The notes: a model not told the origin generated them from the sequence alone. A stretch of 64,000 bases of DNA from WTFV01 sp965200895 (GCA_965200895.1 CBDAVM010000002.1:1674001-1738000), one strand, 5' to 3'; counted from the stretch's first letter, positions 19,649-28,444 are shown. Program-made: numbers and translations.

Positions 19649-20526
19649 GCGGCGCCGGCAGGCTGTCGCTGCCCGTGCTGCGGGTGGCGCTCTACGAAGG
19701 ACGCGGCGCCGAGCCACTGGACCCGGCGCGCCGGGTCACCCTGATGCGGACACTGCTCGACAAGGGCTATCGCGTGACGCGGGTCCGCTCGGGCGGGACC
19801 GCCGCGGCGCACGCGAACGGCAGCGACGTCCTGGCCGTGCTCGGCCGCTTCACCGAGCGCCAGCCGGCCGAGCCGCTCGGCGCCGATTCCGGCGGCCGGG
19901 TCTGGTTCCGCGACATCGGCGACCAGACCCCGGACGCGGTTGCGGCGCTCGTCGACGCCATCCGCGCCGAGTGCGAGGCGCGCGAGCCTGGCGCCTGGAA
20001 GCCGTGGTTCCCGGTGATCGACTTCGACCGCTGCACCAACTGCATGCAGTGCCTGAGCTTCTGCCTCTTCGACGTCTACGGCGTCTCGAAGGGCGGGCAG
20101 ATCCAGGTGCAAAATCACGACAACTGCAAGACCGACTGCCCGGCGTGCTCGCGCGTCTGCCCGGAAGTGGCGATTCTCTTCCCCAAGTACCGCCACGGAC
20201 CGATCCACGGCGGCGAGATCCAGGCCGAGGATGTGCGCCGCGAGGCGATGAAGGTCGACATCTCGGCCCTGCTCGGCGGCGACATCTACGCCGCGCTGCG
20301 CGACCGGAGCGCGAAGGCGAAGTCACGCTTCTCGAAGGAACGCGACGAGGAGCGGGCGTTGAAGGAACGCCAGAAGTGCCTGGTCAAGCTGCAGAAGAAC
20401 CTGGACATCCCCGCCGAGGTGCTGGCGGGCCTGCCGACGCTCGACGAGATCCAGACCAAGGCCGAGGCGGCGAAGGCCCGCGCGCAGGCCGCGCTCGACG
20501 CCGCCGCAGCGCGGCAGGAGGGTTGA
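19645..20526 (+). CDS. 4Fe-4S ferredoxin-type protein
   Basis: 293 residues in three parts: an N-terminal alpha/beta region of about 110 residues without a recognised domain, a ferredoxin segment, and a charged C-terminal helical tail (about 215-293, Lys/Arg/Glu/Ala-rich, probably coiled coil). Cluster ligands are Cys130, Cys133, Cys136 and Cys140 in CTNCMQCLSFCLFD, with a second set in CKTDCPACSRVCPE (about 166-178), giving room for two 4Fe-4S clusters. It is likely the electron carrier for the radical SAM enzyme encoded four bases after its stop. Its start overlaps the preceding gene as ATGA. Confidence 0.85.
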   Translation: MSGAGRLSLPVLRVALYEGRGAEPLDPARRVTLMRTLLDKGYRVTRVRSGGTAAAHANGSDVLAVLGRFTERQPAEPLGADSGGRVWFRDIGDQTPDAVAALVDAIRAECEAREPGAWKPWFPVIDFDRCTNCMQCLSFCLFDVYGVSKGGQIQVQNHDNCKTDCPACSRVCPEVAILFPKYRHGPIHGGEIQAEDVRREAMKVDISALLGGDIYAALRDRSAKAKSRFSKERDEERALKERQKCLVKLQKNLDIPAEVLAGLPTLDEIQTKAEAAKARAQAALDAAAARQEG

Positions 20527-20530
20527 CGAC

Positions 20531-21724
20531 GTGGTGCTGGGACTGGCGAAACGGATGCTCACCGAGCCGGATCCGCGCGCCGTGCGCAAGCTGGTCTGGA
20601 ACATGGGCGTCAAGGGCGTCCGCTCGGTGCAGCGCTACAAGCGGCGGCTGAAGCGGGGCGAGCACTTTCCGCCCTTCCTCTTCATCTCGGTGATCTCGGG
20701 CTGCCAGTTGCGCTGCCAGGGATGCTGGGTCGACGTCGAGGCGCCGAGCCGCAAGATCGAGATCGACGAGCTGAACCGCATCGTCGGCGACGCCAGGCGG
20801 CACGGCAACAGCTACTTCGGCATCCTGGGAGGCGAACCGCTGCTGCACCCGCAACTGTTCGACCTGTTCGCGGCGCACCAGGACTGCTACTTTCAGCTCT
20901 TCACCAACGGCCACCTGATCGACGACGCCAGGGCGGCGGAGCTGCGCCGACTGGGCAACGTGACACCGCTCGTCAGCATCGAGGGCACCTCGGTCGTGAG
21001 CGACGAGCGCCGCGGTCGAGCCGATGTGCTCGACAAGTCGCTGGCCGGCCTCGAGGCCTGCACCCGAAACCGACTGGTCACCGGTGTGGCCACCAGCGTC
21101 TGCAAGACGAACATCGACGACCTGGTGCAGGAGTCGTGGCTGCGGCGGCTCATCGACCTGGGCGTGCACTATGCCTGGTTCCATACCTACCGGGTCGTCG
21201 GCCCGAAGCCGACGGCCGGGATCGCGCTGACGCCCGAGGAGGTGCTCCGCGTGCGGCGCTTCATCGTCCGCATGCGCGCGAAGCTGCCGATCGCCATCGT
21301 CGACGCGTACTGGGACGACGAGGGTCAGGCGCTGTGTCCGATGGCGACCGGCGTGAGCCACCACATCAGCCCCTACGGCGACATCGAACCGTGCCCGATC
21401 ATCCAGTTCGCCACCGAAACGGTCTATGATCGCCCGAGCGTCTACGACACCATGACGAGTTCTGCGTTCCTCAAGGACTTTCGGGAGACCGCGGCGCGGA
21501 CCACGCGAGGCTGCATCGTGCTGGAGCGTCCGGATCTCGTTCGCGAGATCGTGGAGCGCCACGGCGCGCGCGACACGACGCAACGGCAGACGGCGTCCGC
21601 GGAGCTGGCCCGGCTCACCCCGCGCAGCAGCCAGTACGACCCGGGCAACGAGATCCCGGAGGAGCACTGGGCGTACGCCTTCGCCAAGAAGCACTGGTTC
21701 TTCGGATTCGGGGCCTACAGCTAG
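20531..21724 (+). CDS. Radical SAM enzyme with auxiliary cysteines
   Basis: 397 residues. The radical SAM cluster motif is SGCQLRCQGCW (Cys58, Cys62, Cys65), followed by LGGEPLLHP, the SAM-binding GGE motif, and FTNGHLI. C-terminal cysteines in ALCPMATG, EPCPIIQF and RGCIVLE could hold a SPASM/twitch-like auxiliary cluster. It begins with GTG four bases after the ferredoxin gene. The C-terminus (EEHWAYAFAKKHWFF) is aromatic. It does not look like the hopanoid enzymes HpnH or HpnJ. The substrate is unknown; its neighbours suggest a lipoyl-bound or isoprenoid substrate. Confidence 0.88.
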   Translation: MVLGLAKRMLTEPDPRAVRKLVWNMGVKGVRSVQRYKRRLKRGEHFPPFLFISVISGCQLRCQGCWVDVEAPSRKIEIDELNRIVGDARRHGNSYFGILGGEPLLHPQLFDLFAAHQDCYFQLFTNGHLIDDARAAELRRLGNVTPLVSIEGTSVVSDERRGRADVLDKSLAGLEACTRNRLVTGVATSVCKTNIDDLVQESWLRRLIDLGVHYAWFHTYRVVGPKPTAGIALTPEEVLRVRRFIVRMRAKLPIAIVDAYWDDEGQALCPMATGVSHHISPYGDIEPCPIIQFATETVYDRPSVYDTMTSSAFLKDFRETAARTTRGCIVLERPDLVREIVERHGARDTTQRQTASAELARLTPRSSQYDPGNEIPEEHWAYAFAKKHWFFGFGAYS

Positions 21725-21829
21725 GAGTCTTCCCCGCACAAGATGGCCCTGACGCACACGACGCCGGCCGGCGGGTCCCGCTCGCCAATCACGAACTGCG
21801 AACGCTGAACATCAACGGAAGAGATTCCT

Positions 21830-23575
21830 GTGAGTTACCAACTGCCGGTCGTTTCACTCCCGCGCGCCGTGCCCCCCATGGTCATGCGGCCGCCGCAGGA
21901 GACCATCCCGCAGACCCGGACGGAGCGCGAGGTGATGCTGCGGCAGGTGCAGGCGTACGTCGCGGCGCGGCAGAGCGAGATCACGCCGCCGCTGGTGATG
22001 GACGAGTTGCGGGCGCGGTCCGAGGAGATCGTGCGCGCGCACGGCATCGACCCGAAGTACCTCGATTACGTCGGCGTGCTGCTCGGCAACGAGACCTGGC
22101 GCGAGCACCTCGCCGCCGTACCCTACGACCGGCGCCTGCTGCTGCTGCCCAAGTGCCTGCGCGTGGAGGATCGCTGTCCCGCCCCGTTCGACGAGTTCGG
22201 CCTGCTGTGCAAGCAGTGCGGCCTGTGCACCATCCAGGACCTGCAGGAAGAGGCCGAGAAGCTCGGCTACGCGGTGCTCGTCGCCGAGGGCTCGGCCCTG
22301 GTGATGGCGCTCATTCAGACGGGCCGGATCGAGGCGATCGTCGGCGTCAGTTGCCTCTCCGTGCTGGAGCGGGCGTTCCCCTACATGGAGGCCGCGGCGA
22401 TACCCGGCGTGGCGATCCCGCTGCTCCAGGACGACTGCAAGGACACCGGGGTCGACGTCGAATGGGTCTGGGACTTCATCCACGCGACGAGCGACGACCG
22501 GACCCGCCGGCTCGATCTCGACGCGCTGCGGCGGGACGTCGAGGGCTGGTTCGAACCGGCGGCGCTCGACGCGTTGTTCGGCGGACCGCCCGCCGGCGAG
22601 ACCGAGACGCTCGCGCGTGCGGAGCTGACCCGCGCCGGGAAGCGCTGGCGTCCCTTCCTGACCGTCTGCGTGCACCAGGCGCTGCAGGACGACCCGCACG
22701 CGGCGCCGCCGGAGGCGCTGCGCAAGGTCGCGGTGGCGGTGGAGTGCTTCCACAAGGCCTCGCTGGTCCACGACGACATCGAGGACGGCGATGCGCGCCG
22801 GTACGGCGAGCCGACGCTGCACGCCGCACACGGCGTCCCGGCGGCGCTCAACATCGGCGACTTCCTCGTCGGCGAGGGCTACCGCCTGCTCGCCGAGAGC
22901 GATTTCGCGCCGGAGATACGCGCCGAGATGACCGCGATCGCGGCCCGCGGCCACCGCACGCTCTGCCTCGGCCAGGGCGAGGAACTGTCGTGGGCGCGCA
23001 GCCCGCGACCGCTCGGATCCCAGCAGGTGCTGCAGATCTTCCGGCAGAAGACGGCCCCCGCGTTCGGCGTGGCGCTGGAGCTCGGGGCAGCCTGCGCACG
23101 CGCCGGCCAGGACGTCTCCGAGAAGTTGCGGGCCTACAGCGACGCACTGGGCATCGCCTATCAGATCCGCGACGACCTGGACGACTTCGAGCCGTCCGCC
23201 GATGCGCCGGACGACGTCGCGGCGCTGCGTCCGTCGCTGCCCCTTGCCGTCGGCTACGAGCAGGCGAAGTCCGAGCCGGAGGCGCGCGCCGCCCTGGAAG
23301 CGGCCTGGCGCCGCGAGCAGGCCGTCGACGGCCGCTCCGACACGGTGCGCGAGCTCCTGGTCCGCTTCGATGCCACCGAGCGCAGCCGGCGCCTGATGGA
23401 AGGCTACAAGGAAGAGGCGATCCGCTGTCTTCCCGGCCTGACCAACCCCAGTCTCAAGGGGTTGCTGCGCCGGGTCATCGGCAAGATCTTCAGCGTCGAG
23501 ATCCAGGGCTGGTGCAGTGAGTTTGAGGCTCGAAATGCTGCAGGTAGCCAGGCTGTCGCCGACGCTGCTCGGTGA
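21830..23575 (+). CDS. Fusion of DUF116 domain and polyprenyl diphosphate synthase
   Basis: 581 residues starting at a GTG that follows GGAAGAG. Residues about 90-220 are a DUF116-type domain (LLLLPKCLR, CKQCGLCTIQDL, GSALVMALI, AIVGVSCLSVLERAF), rich in cysteines that may bind a cluster or metal. From about 265 a class I trans-isoprenyl diphosphate synthase follows: the first Asp-rich motif HDDIEDGD near Asp317 and the second RDDLDDFE near Asp448. It should condense IPP with an allylic diphosphate; the chain length cannot be read. The fusion physically ties the cysteine-rich chemistry of the operon to isoprenoid synthesis. Its 3' end overlaps the next gene by 41 bp (or 59). Confidence 0.88.
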   Translation: MSYQLPVVSLPRAVPPMVMRPPQETIPQTRTEREVMLRQVQAYVAARQSEITPPLVMDELRARSEEIVRAHGIDPKYLDYVGVLLGNETWREHLAAVPYDRRLLLLPKCLRVEDRCPAPFDEFGLLCKQCGLCTIQDLQEEAEKLGYAVLVAEGSALVMALIQTGRIEAIVGVSCLSVLERAFPYMEAAAIPGVAIPLLQDDCKDTGVDVEWVWDFIHATSDDRTRRLDLDALRRDVEGWFEPAALDALFGGPPAGETETLARAELTRAGKRWRPFLTVCVHQALQDDPHAAPPEALRKVAVAVECFHKASLVHDDIEDGDARRYGEPTLHAAHGVPAALNIGDFLVGEGYRLLAESDFAPEIRAEMTAIAARGHRTLCLGQGEELSWARSPRPLGSQQVLQIFRQKTAPAFGVALELGAACARAGQDVSEKLRAYSDALGIAYQIRDDLDDFEPSADAPDDVAALRPSLPLAVGYEQAKSEPEARAALEAAWRREQAVDGRSDTVRELLVRFDATERSRRLMEGYKEEAIRCLPGLTNPSLKGLLRRVIGKIFSVEIQGWCSEFEARNAAGSQAVADAAR

Positions 23576-24395
23576 CGCGGCGGACCTGACGGCGGATTTT
23601 CTCTCCACCCGGCTGAATCCCGACGGCGGCTTCCAGGATCGCGACGGCGCGAGCGACCTCTACTACACCGTCTTCGGTCTCGAAGCGCTGACGGCGCTGC
23701 GGCGTGACCTGCCGACCGACGAGGTGCGGCGGTACCTGGAACGCCACGAGAACCCGACCGACCTCGACTTCGTGCACACCGCCTGCCTCGCCCGGTGCTG
23801 GGCCGACATCGGCGCCGCGGGCGACGCGCCGGGGGAGGCGCTGCTTGCACGTCTCGAGACCTACCGCACGCCGGACGGCGGCTACAGTCCGACGGACGGC
23901 GCGAGCCACGGCACGGCGTACGGCTGTTTCCTCGCCCTGGGAGCGTACGAGGATCTGGGCGCGGCGCTCGACGATCCCGGCCGGCTGCTGGACTGCCTGG
24001 CCACGCTGCGGGCGGGGGACGGCGGCTACGGCAACCAGCCCGGCGTACCGGCGGGCCTGACGCCGCCGACCGCCGCGGCGATCACCATCCAGCGACGCCT
24101 CTCCCATCCCGCGGCGCCGGAAGCGACCGACTGGCTCCGGGCGCGCCACGTGCCGGCCGGCGGGTTCTGCGCGTCGCCGTCGACGCCGCTTCCCGATCTG
24201 CTGTCCACCGCGACCGCCCTGCATGCCCTCACCGGGGCGCATGCCCCCCTCGAACCGTTGAAGGAGTCGTGCCTGGACTTCATCGACAGTCTCTGGACCA
24301 ACTCCGGCGGCTTCTACGGAAGCTGGGGTGACGACGTGCAGGACTGCGAGTACACCTTCTACGCCCTGCTCGCGCTGGGGCACCTGAGCCTGTGA
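23535..24395 (+). CDS. Prenyltransferase/squalene-oxidase repeat protein, single alpha/alpha barrel
   Basis: About 286 residues (292 if the GTG at 23517 is used; the ATG at 23535 has GAGG six bases upstream). Repeats of the GGTase-beta/terpene-cyclase barrel are clear: NPDGGFQDRDGASDLYYTVFGLEAL, TPDGGYSPTDG, AGDGGYGNQPG and TNSGGFYGSWGDD. The positions where protein prenyltransferase beta subunits carry zinc ligands (D-x-C and a later His) read PDLLSTATALHAL and QDCEYTFYALLAL, so the zinc site seems absent. That argues against ordinary protein prenylation and for a carrier or cyclase accessory. Its stop overlaps the cyclase start as GTGA. Confidence 0.82.
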   Translation: MLQVARLSPTLLGDAADLTADFLSTRLNPDGGFQDRDGASDLYYTVFGLEALTALRRDLPTDEVRRYLERHENPTDLDFVHTACLARCWADIGAAGDAPGEALLARLETYRTPDGGYSPTDGASHGTAYGCFLALGAYEDLGAALDDPGRLLDCLATLRAGDGGYGNQPGVPAGLTPPTAAAITIQRRLSHPAAPEATDWLRARHVPAGGFCASPSTPLPDLLSTATALHALTGAHAPLEPLKESCLDFIDSLWTNSGGFYGSWGDDVQDCEYTFYALLALGHLSL

Positions 24396-26665
24396 GCACG
24401 ACAGCACGCCCTGAGACGCCAACCGTGACGCCGAGTCCACCGGCGCGGATCGACGATGCCGAATGGCGGGCCACGCTCGACCGGCTCACGGAGGGCCTGC
24501 TCGCTGCGCGTACGGCAGACGGCCATTGGCTCGGCGAGCTCTCGTCGTCCGCGCTGTCGACAGCCGTTGCGGTCATCGCACTCACGCTGATCGACCGCCA
24601 TCGGCCGCCACCGCAGCCGGAAAACCTCGTCCCTGCCGGTCTCGCGTGGCTGATCCGAACCCAGAACGCCGACGGCGGCTGGGGTGACACTGTCGACAGC
24701 CCCAGCAACATCAGCACGACCGCTCTGTGCTGGGCGGCCATCGCCATCGCCGGTCCGGTCGACGAACCGTGCACCAACGCTCTCAAGCGGGTGTGCGACT
24801 GGATGCGACGTGCCGCCGGCAGTCTGGAGCCGCGGCCGCTCGCGGACGCCATCAGCCGTCGCTACGGCAAGGACCGCACGTTCTCGGTCCCCATCCTGAC
24901 CGTACTTGCCCTGGCGGGTCTCCTCGACCGTGACGCGCATGGTGGCGGCGCAGTGACGAGCGGAGCCGACGGTGCGGGCCGCGGTCCGAACACCAATCGC
25001 CCACAAGACACCGGGGACGGCGCGCAGGGCGCCCTGGCGGGCGCCGCCACCAGTCGCAGTCGCGGCAAGCCGGTACCGGACGCCGGCGACGGTGCGCACG
25101 CCGGACCGACATCGCCCATCGCGCCGGCGGACGCCCGCCGGCGCAGCGCCCGGACGCCCGAGGCCATCGGCAACGGCTGGCGCCACGTGCCGCAGCTCCC
25201 TTTCGAGTTGGCGGCCGTCCCGCCGGTCTGGTACCGCTGGCTGCGGCTCCCGGTGGTCAGCTACGCCCTGCCTGCCCTGATCGCCATCGGACAGGTGCGC
25301 CACCGGCAGCGGCCGACCCGCAATCCCGTGACCCGGCTCGTACGCCGGCTGGCCCGCGCCCGCACGCTGCGCCGGCTGGACGCCATTCAGCCACGCGGCG
25401 GCGGCTTCCTGGAGGCCACGCCGCTGACCGGCTTCGTCGTCATGAGCCTGGTCGCCGCCGGCGAGGCGACACACCCCGTGGTGGAGCGCGGGGGGGCGTT
25501 CCTGCGGCGCTCGGCGCGCGCCGACGGGAGCTGGCCCATCGACACGAACCTGGCCACCTGGGTGACGACCCTGAGCGTCAATGCGCTGGTGCGGCGGTCC
25601 GACTGGCTCGACTGGCTTCGGCCCGCCGATCGTGCGGCCCTGCGCCGCTGGCTGCTCGATCAGCAGTACCGCGAGCGGCACGTCTACACGGACGCCGACC
25701 CGGGGGGCTGGGCCTGGACCGACCTGCCCGGCGGCGTGCCCGATGCCGACGACACCCCGGGCGCGCTGCTCGCGCTGCATGCGGTCGCCGTCGAGCCGGC
25801 CGGCGGCCCGGCGCACCGCGACGGCGACCGCGGCCAACGCCCACGCGGCGGTGCGGCGGGCCCCGGGACGTCCGTCACCAGTACGCGGCGCGGCGCGGAC
25901 GCGGCGCACGGTCAGACCCCGGCCGGCGGCGACGACGCCGACCGCACCGTGGACGGTGCGCTCGACAGCGCGGTCCGCGCCAGCGTCGGCTGGCTGCTCG
26001 ACCTGCAGAACGCCGACGGCGGCATGCCGACGTTCTGCCGCGGCTGGGGGGCGCTGCCCTTCGACCGCAGCAGCCCCGACCTGACCGCTCACACGCTGCG
26101 GGCCTGGACGGCGTGGCGGCCCGCGCTGCCGAACCGACTCCGCCTGCGGACCGAACGCGCGACGCGACGCGCCGTGCGCTATCTCGTCCGGGCGCAGCAA
26201 CCGGACGGCTCGTGGATTCCGCTGTGGTTCGGGAACCAGGAAGCACCGGACGAGGCGAACCCGGTCTACGGCACGGCGCGCGTGCTGGAAGGACTGGCAG
26301 TGCTGCCGGACGATGAAGCCGCGGCCGCCGAGCAACGCGCGGCCCGCTGGCTCGTCGAGGCACAGGCCACCGACGGCGGCTGGGGCGCCGCGCCCGGCGT
26401 CCCATCGTCCATCGAGGAGACTGCGTTGGCCGTTGCAGCCCTCGGGACGCTCAGGCGCCTGCCCCGGGCGGCATCCGTGACGGGACTCGACGACGCCGTG
26501 ACTGGCGGCGTGCGGTGGTTGATCGAGACGACCGACGGCGGGCGACGGATGAACCCGACGCCCATCGGGCTGTACTTCGCCAAGCTGTGGTACTCGGAAG
26601 CCCTGTACCCGCGGATCTTCACCCTCGCCGCCTTCGGGTCGATCGTCCCGCATACGGACCGCTGA
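24392..26665 (+). CDS. Class II terpene cyclase, squalene-hopene-cyclase-like
   Basis: 757 residues. QW repeats appear as QNADGGWGD, QPDGSW and QATDGGWGA. The acid motif that protonates the substrate, DxDD, is present as DADDT (Asp451, Asp453, Asp454), preceded by DPGGWAWTDLPGG as in squalene-hopene cyclases. It should cyclise a polyprene by protonation. Two Gly/Ala/Asp/Thr-rich, probably disordered inserts lie within the fold, at about 190-265 and 470-525, which is unusual for this rigid enzyme. The GTG start overlaps the previous stop. No squalene synthase genes (hpnCDE) are in the window, so a linear prenyl diphosphate or another chain from the upstream synthase is a plausible substrate; this is inference. 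Confidence 0.87.
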   Translation: MSTTARPETPTVTPSPPARIDDAEWRATLDRLTEGLLAARTADGHWLGELSSSALSTAVAVIALTLIDRHRPPPQPENLVPAGLAWLIRTQNADGGWGDTVDSPSNISTTALCWAAIAIAGPVDEPCTNALKRVCDWMRRAAGSLEPRPLADAISRRYGKDRTFSVPILTVLALAGLLDRDAHGGGAVTSGADGAGRGPNTNRPQDTGDGAQGALAGAATSRSRGKPVPDAGDGAHAGPTSPIAPADARRRSARTPEAIGNGWRHVPQLPFELAAVPPVWYRWLRLPVVSYALPALIAIGQVRHRQRPTRNPVTRLVRRLARARTLRRLDAIQPRGGGFLEATPLTGFVVMSLVAAGEATHPVVERGGAFLRRSARADGSWPIDTNLATWVTTLSVNALVRRSDWLDWLRPADRAALRRWLLDQQYRERHVYTDADPGGWAWTDLPGGVPDADDTPGALLALHAVAVEPAGGPAHRDGDRGQRPRGGAAGPGTSVTSTRRGADAAHGQTPAGGDDADRTVDGALDSAVRASVGWLLDLQNADGGMPTFCRGWGALPFDRSSPDLTAHTLRAWTAWRPALPNRLRLRTERATRRAVRYLVRAQQPDGSWIPLWFGNQEAPDEANPVYGTARVLEGLAVLPDDEAAAAEQRAARWLVEAQATDGGWGAAPGVPSSIEETALAVAALGTLRRLPRAASVTGLDDAVTGGVRWLIETTDGGRRMNPTPIGLYFAKLWYSEALYPRIFTLAAFGSIVPHTDR

Positions 26666-26812
26666 ACGACCCGGTCGCCGACGGCGGCGATCGATCCGTC
26701 ACATCGCACCGCACCCTCGCAGGACGTCGGGACGGCGTGTCGATCCCTCACAGGAACTTCCCGGCGCCCTGCTCGTGTGCGAGTCGTTCCGCGTCACGCG
26801 TCGTCGCGGTCG

Positions 26813-27832
26813 TCAGGCAGCCCGTTCACGCTCGAACACGTGGGCGAGTTCACCGACGGCGCCGGCGATGAGCCGTTCACGGAACGGGTCGGGGGCGGCC
26901 GGGGTGCCCGCGAAGAGCTCCAGCACGGCCACGACCCGCCCTCCCGACACCACCGGCACGGCACAGATCGAGCGCAAGTCACCGAGCGCGCTCCGACGCG
27001 CGTCGGACAGGCGCGGGTCAACGGCGACGTTGGCGATCCAGGTCGACTCTGCGGACGACACGGCGCGTCGCAGCACGTGGTCGTTCGCGTCGTCGCAGCA
27101 TGCATCCAGCGCGGAGCGGGTTTCGAGCGGCGCGACCTGCTCGTCGCGGACGTGCCATACACCGGTCGAGACCAGCGCCCCGCTGCCGTCGGCCGCCGCC
27201 AGATAGGCGGTGCCGGCGTCCCAGCCCCCCCATTCGGCGAGCAGCCGCATGACGTCACGGACCGCCTGGTGGAACGACCCGGCGTCGCGGCCCACCGCCA
27301 TGGCGCCCTCGAGCATGCGCAACGTGTCCGCCTGCCTCGTCTCCGGCGTCTCGTCCCCGACGGCGCCGGCCGCGGGGTTCCGCGTGTCGGTGACGTCCGT
27401 GTAGACGAGCAGCGTCTCGCCCTGATCGGTGGGTCGGGTTCGGATCTCGATCCAGCGTCCGTCCGGGGTCCGCAGGGTCTCGGTGGCGGCCTCAGCGCGT
27501 CCTTCGAGCTGCTGCGCGATCCACTGGTCCAGCTCGGCCTCGGGTACGAGCACCACCGCACGTGTCGCGGTGTAGCGCACCAGGTCCTCGAACTCGAGGC
27601 CGGGCGTCAGGGTGACCTCGGGATAGAATTCCCTGAAGCGGCCGTTGCAGGCGACGAGCCTTCCGGAGGCATCCCACACCGCCAGTCCCGCCATGTCGCT
27701 CTCCAGCAGGGCCGCCAACCGCGCGCGCGTCCTGACCTCGCTCGCTCGCGCCGCGCGCAGGCGCCACACCACCGCGCCCAGCAGCAGGACCAGCAGGACC
27801 AGCAGCGAACCGACGGCGCCCCACAGGATCAT
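26813..27832 (-). CDS. Membrane-anchored PAS-GAF sensor protein
   Basis: 339 residues. An N-terminal transmembrane helix (WGAVGSLLVLLVLLLGAVVW) is followed by a short coiled segment, a PAS domain (about 42-150: MAGLAVWDASGRLVACNGRF, TPDGRWIEIRTRP) and a GAF domain (about 165-335: EWGGWDAGTAYLAA, ICAVPVVSGGRVVAVLELF). No kinase, GGDEF or other output domain follows and the protein ends soon after the GAF, so it may signal through partners. It is convergent with the terpene-cyclase operon, 147 bp away. Confidence 0.8.
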   Translation of the reverse strand: MILWGAVGSLLVLLVLLLGAVVWRLRAARASEVRTRARLAALLESDMAGLAVWDASGRLVACNGRFREFYPEVTLTPGLEFEDLVRYTATRAVVLVPEAELDQWIAQQLEGRAEAATETLRTPDGRWIEIRTRPTDQGETLLVYTDVTDTRNPAAGAVGDETPETRQADTLRMLEGAMAVGRDAGSFHQAVRDVMRLLAEWGGWDAGTAYLAAADGSGALVSTGVWHVRDEQVAPLETRSALDACCDDANDHVLRRAVSSAESTWIANVAVDPRLSDARRSALGDLRSICAVPVVSGGRVVAVLELFAGTPAAPDPFRERLIAGAVGELAHVFERERAA

Positions 27833-27867
27833 GGCGCGATCTTACCGGTAGCACCCGGCGCAGGCTC

Positions 27868-27990
27868 CGCCCGTCGGGGAACCTGCCCGGCCGCGCCCTT
27901 GACACTCGATCCGGTGGACACCCGCGCGACGTTTCGCGCGCCCGTCGGGGGAGCTGACCGGGCCGCGACCCTTGACACGGTGTCCGTGGC
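27868..27990 (+). repeat. Imperfect ~67-bp tandem duplication containing TTGACA
   Basis: Two similar blocks, about 27868-27920 and 27937-27990, each have the order CCCGTCGGGG, a CCGGcCCGCG-like stretch and CCCTTGACAC. Each therefore holds a TTGACA hexamer. Only the second is correctly placed for a promoter. Confidence 0.6.
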
Positions 27991-28000
27991 GTCGTAGCGT
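27972..28000 (+). promoter_or_regulatory. Sigma70-like promoter of the small secreted protein
   Basis: TTGACA (27972-27977), a 17-bp spacer, and TAGCGT (27995-28000), 18 bp before the ATG at 28019. The -35 is a perfect consensus, which is rare in this window. The transcript would have a short leader that includes TTGGAGAC as ribosome site. Confidence 0.6.
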
Positions 28001-28018
28001 GAGCATCGTTGGAGACTC

Positions 28019-28411
28019 ATGCTGCGGATGCCACTGACGCGGTCAGGCGTTGCCCTGGTACTGGGGATCGGATTTGTCGCGCCCGCGATGGCCGCGGCGC
28101 AGGAGTCTGACGCGGAACCGGTCGTTACAGTAGCCGCGACCCACGAGCTGCCGGTGTCTCTGGAGCGCATCAAGCGGCGGCTGGCAACCACCCGGGAAGC
28201 GCAGGAAGGAGGCCACGGCCTGCTCAACCTGAGCTTCTACGTGGACGTCTATGCCCGCGCGCCGGCCATCGAAGTGCTCCGGGATCTCGATCCGGGGAGC
28301 GAGAGCGTACCGTACGGCGCACCGACGCATCTCGAAATGCTGGAGGCGGTGACGCCGCGCGAATGGCGGCCGAGAGCCATCAGCTCCGGAAACCTCTTCG
28401 GTTGGCGCTGA
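28019..28411 (+). CDS. Small secreted protein of unknown function
   Basis: 130 residues. Residues 1-27 form a Sec signal peptide (RSGVALVLGIGFVAPAMAAAQE), so the protein is exported. The mature part has no domain I recognise; it contains a charged stretch LERIKRRLATTREA and LLNLSFYVDVYARAPAIEVL, then a polar tail. The ribosome site TTGGAGAC and a good promoter precede it. It stands alone on its strand, with a small gene in opposite orientation following. Confidence 0.65.
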   Translation: MLRMPLTRSGVALVLGIGFVAPAMAAAQESDAEPVVTVAATHELPVSLERIKRRLATTREAQEGGHGLLNLSFYVDVYARAPAIEVLRDLDPGSESVPYGAPTHLEMLEAVTPREWRPRAISSGNLFGWR

Positions 28412-28444
28412 CTCCCGCCCCCGCAAGCGCCGCGCCCTCCGCTG

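Noticed and set aside
23535..26665. Ordinary hopanoid (hpn) cluster
   Set aside because: The radical SAM protein does not look like HpnH/HpnJ, and squalene synthesis genes hpnCDE are absent, so a hopanoid label is not justified.
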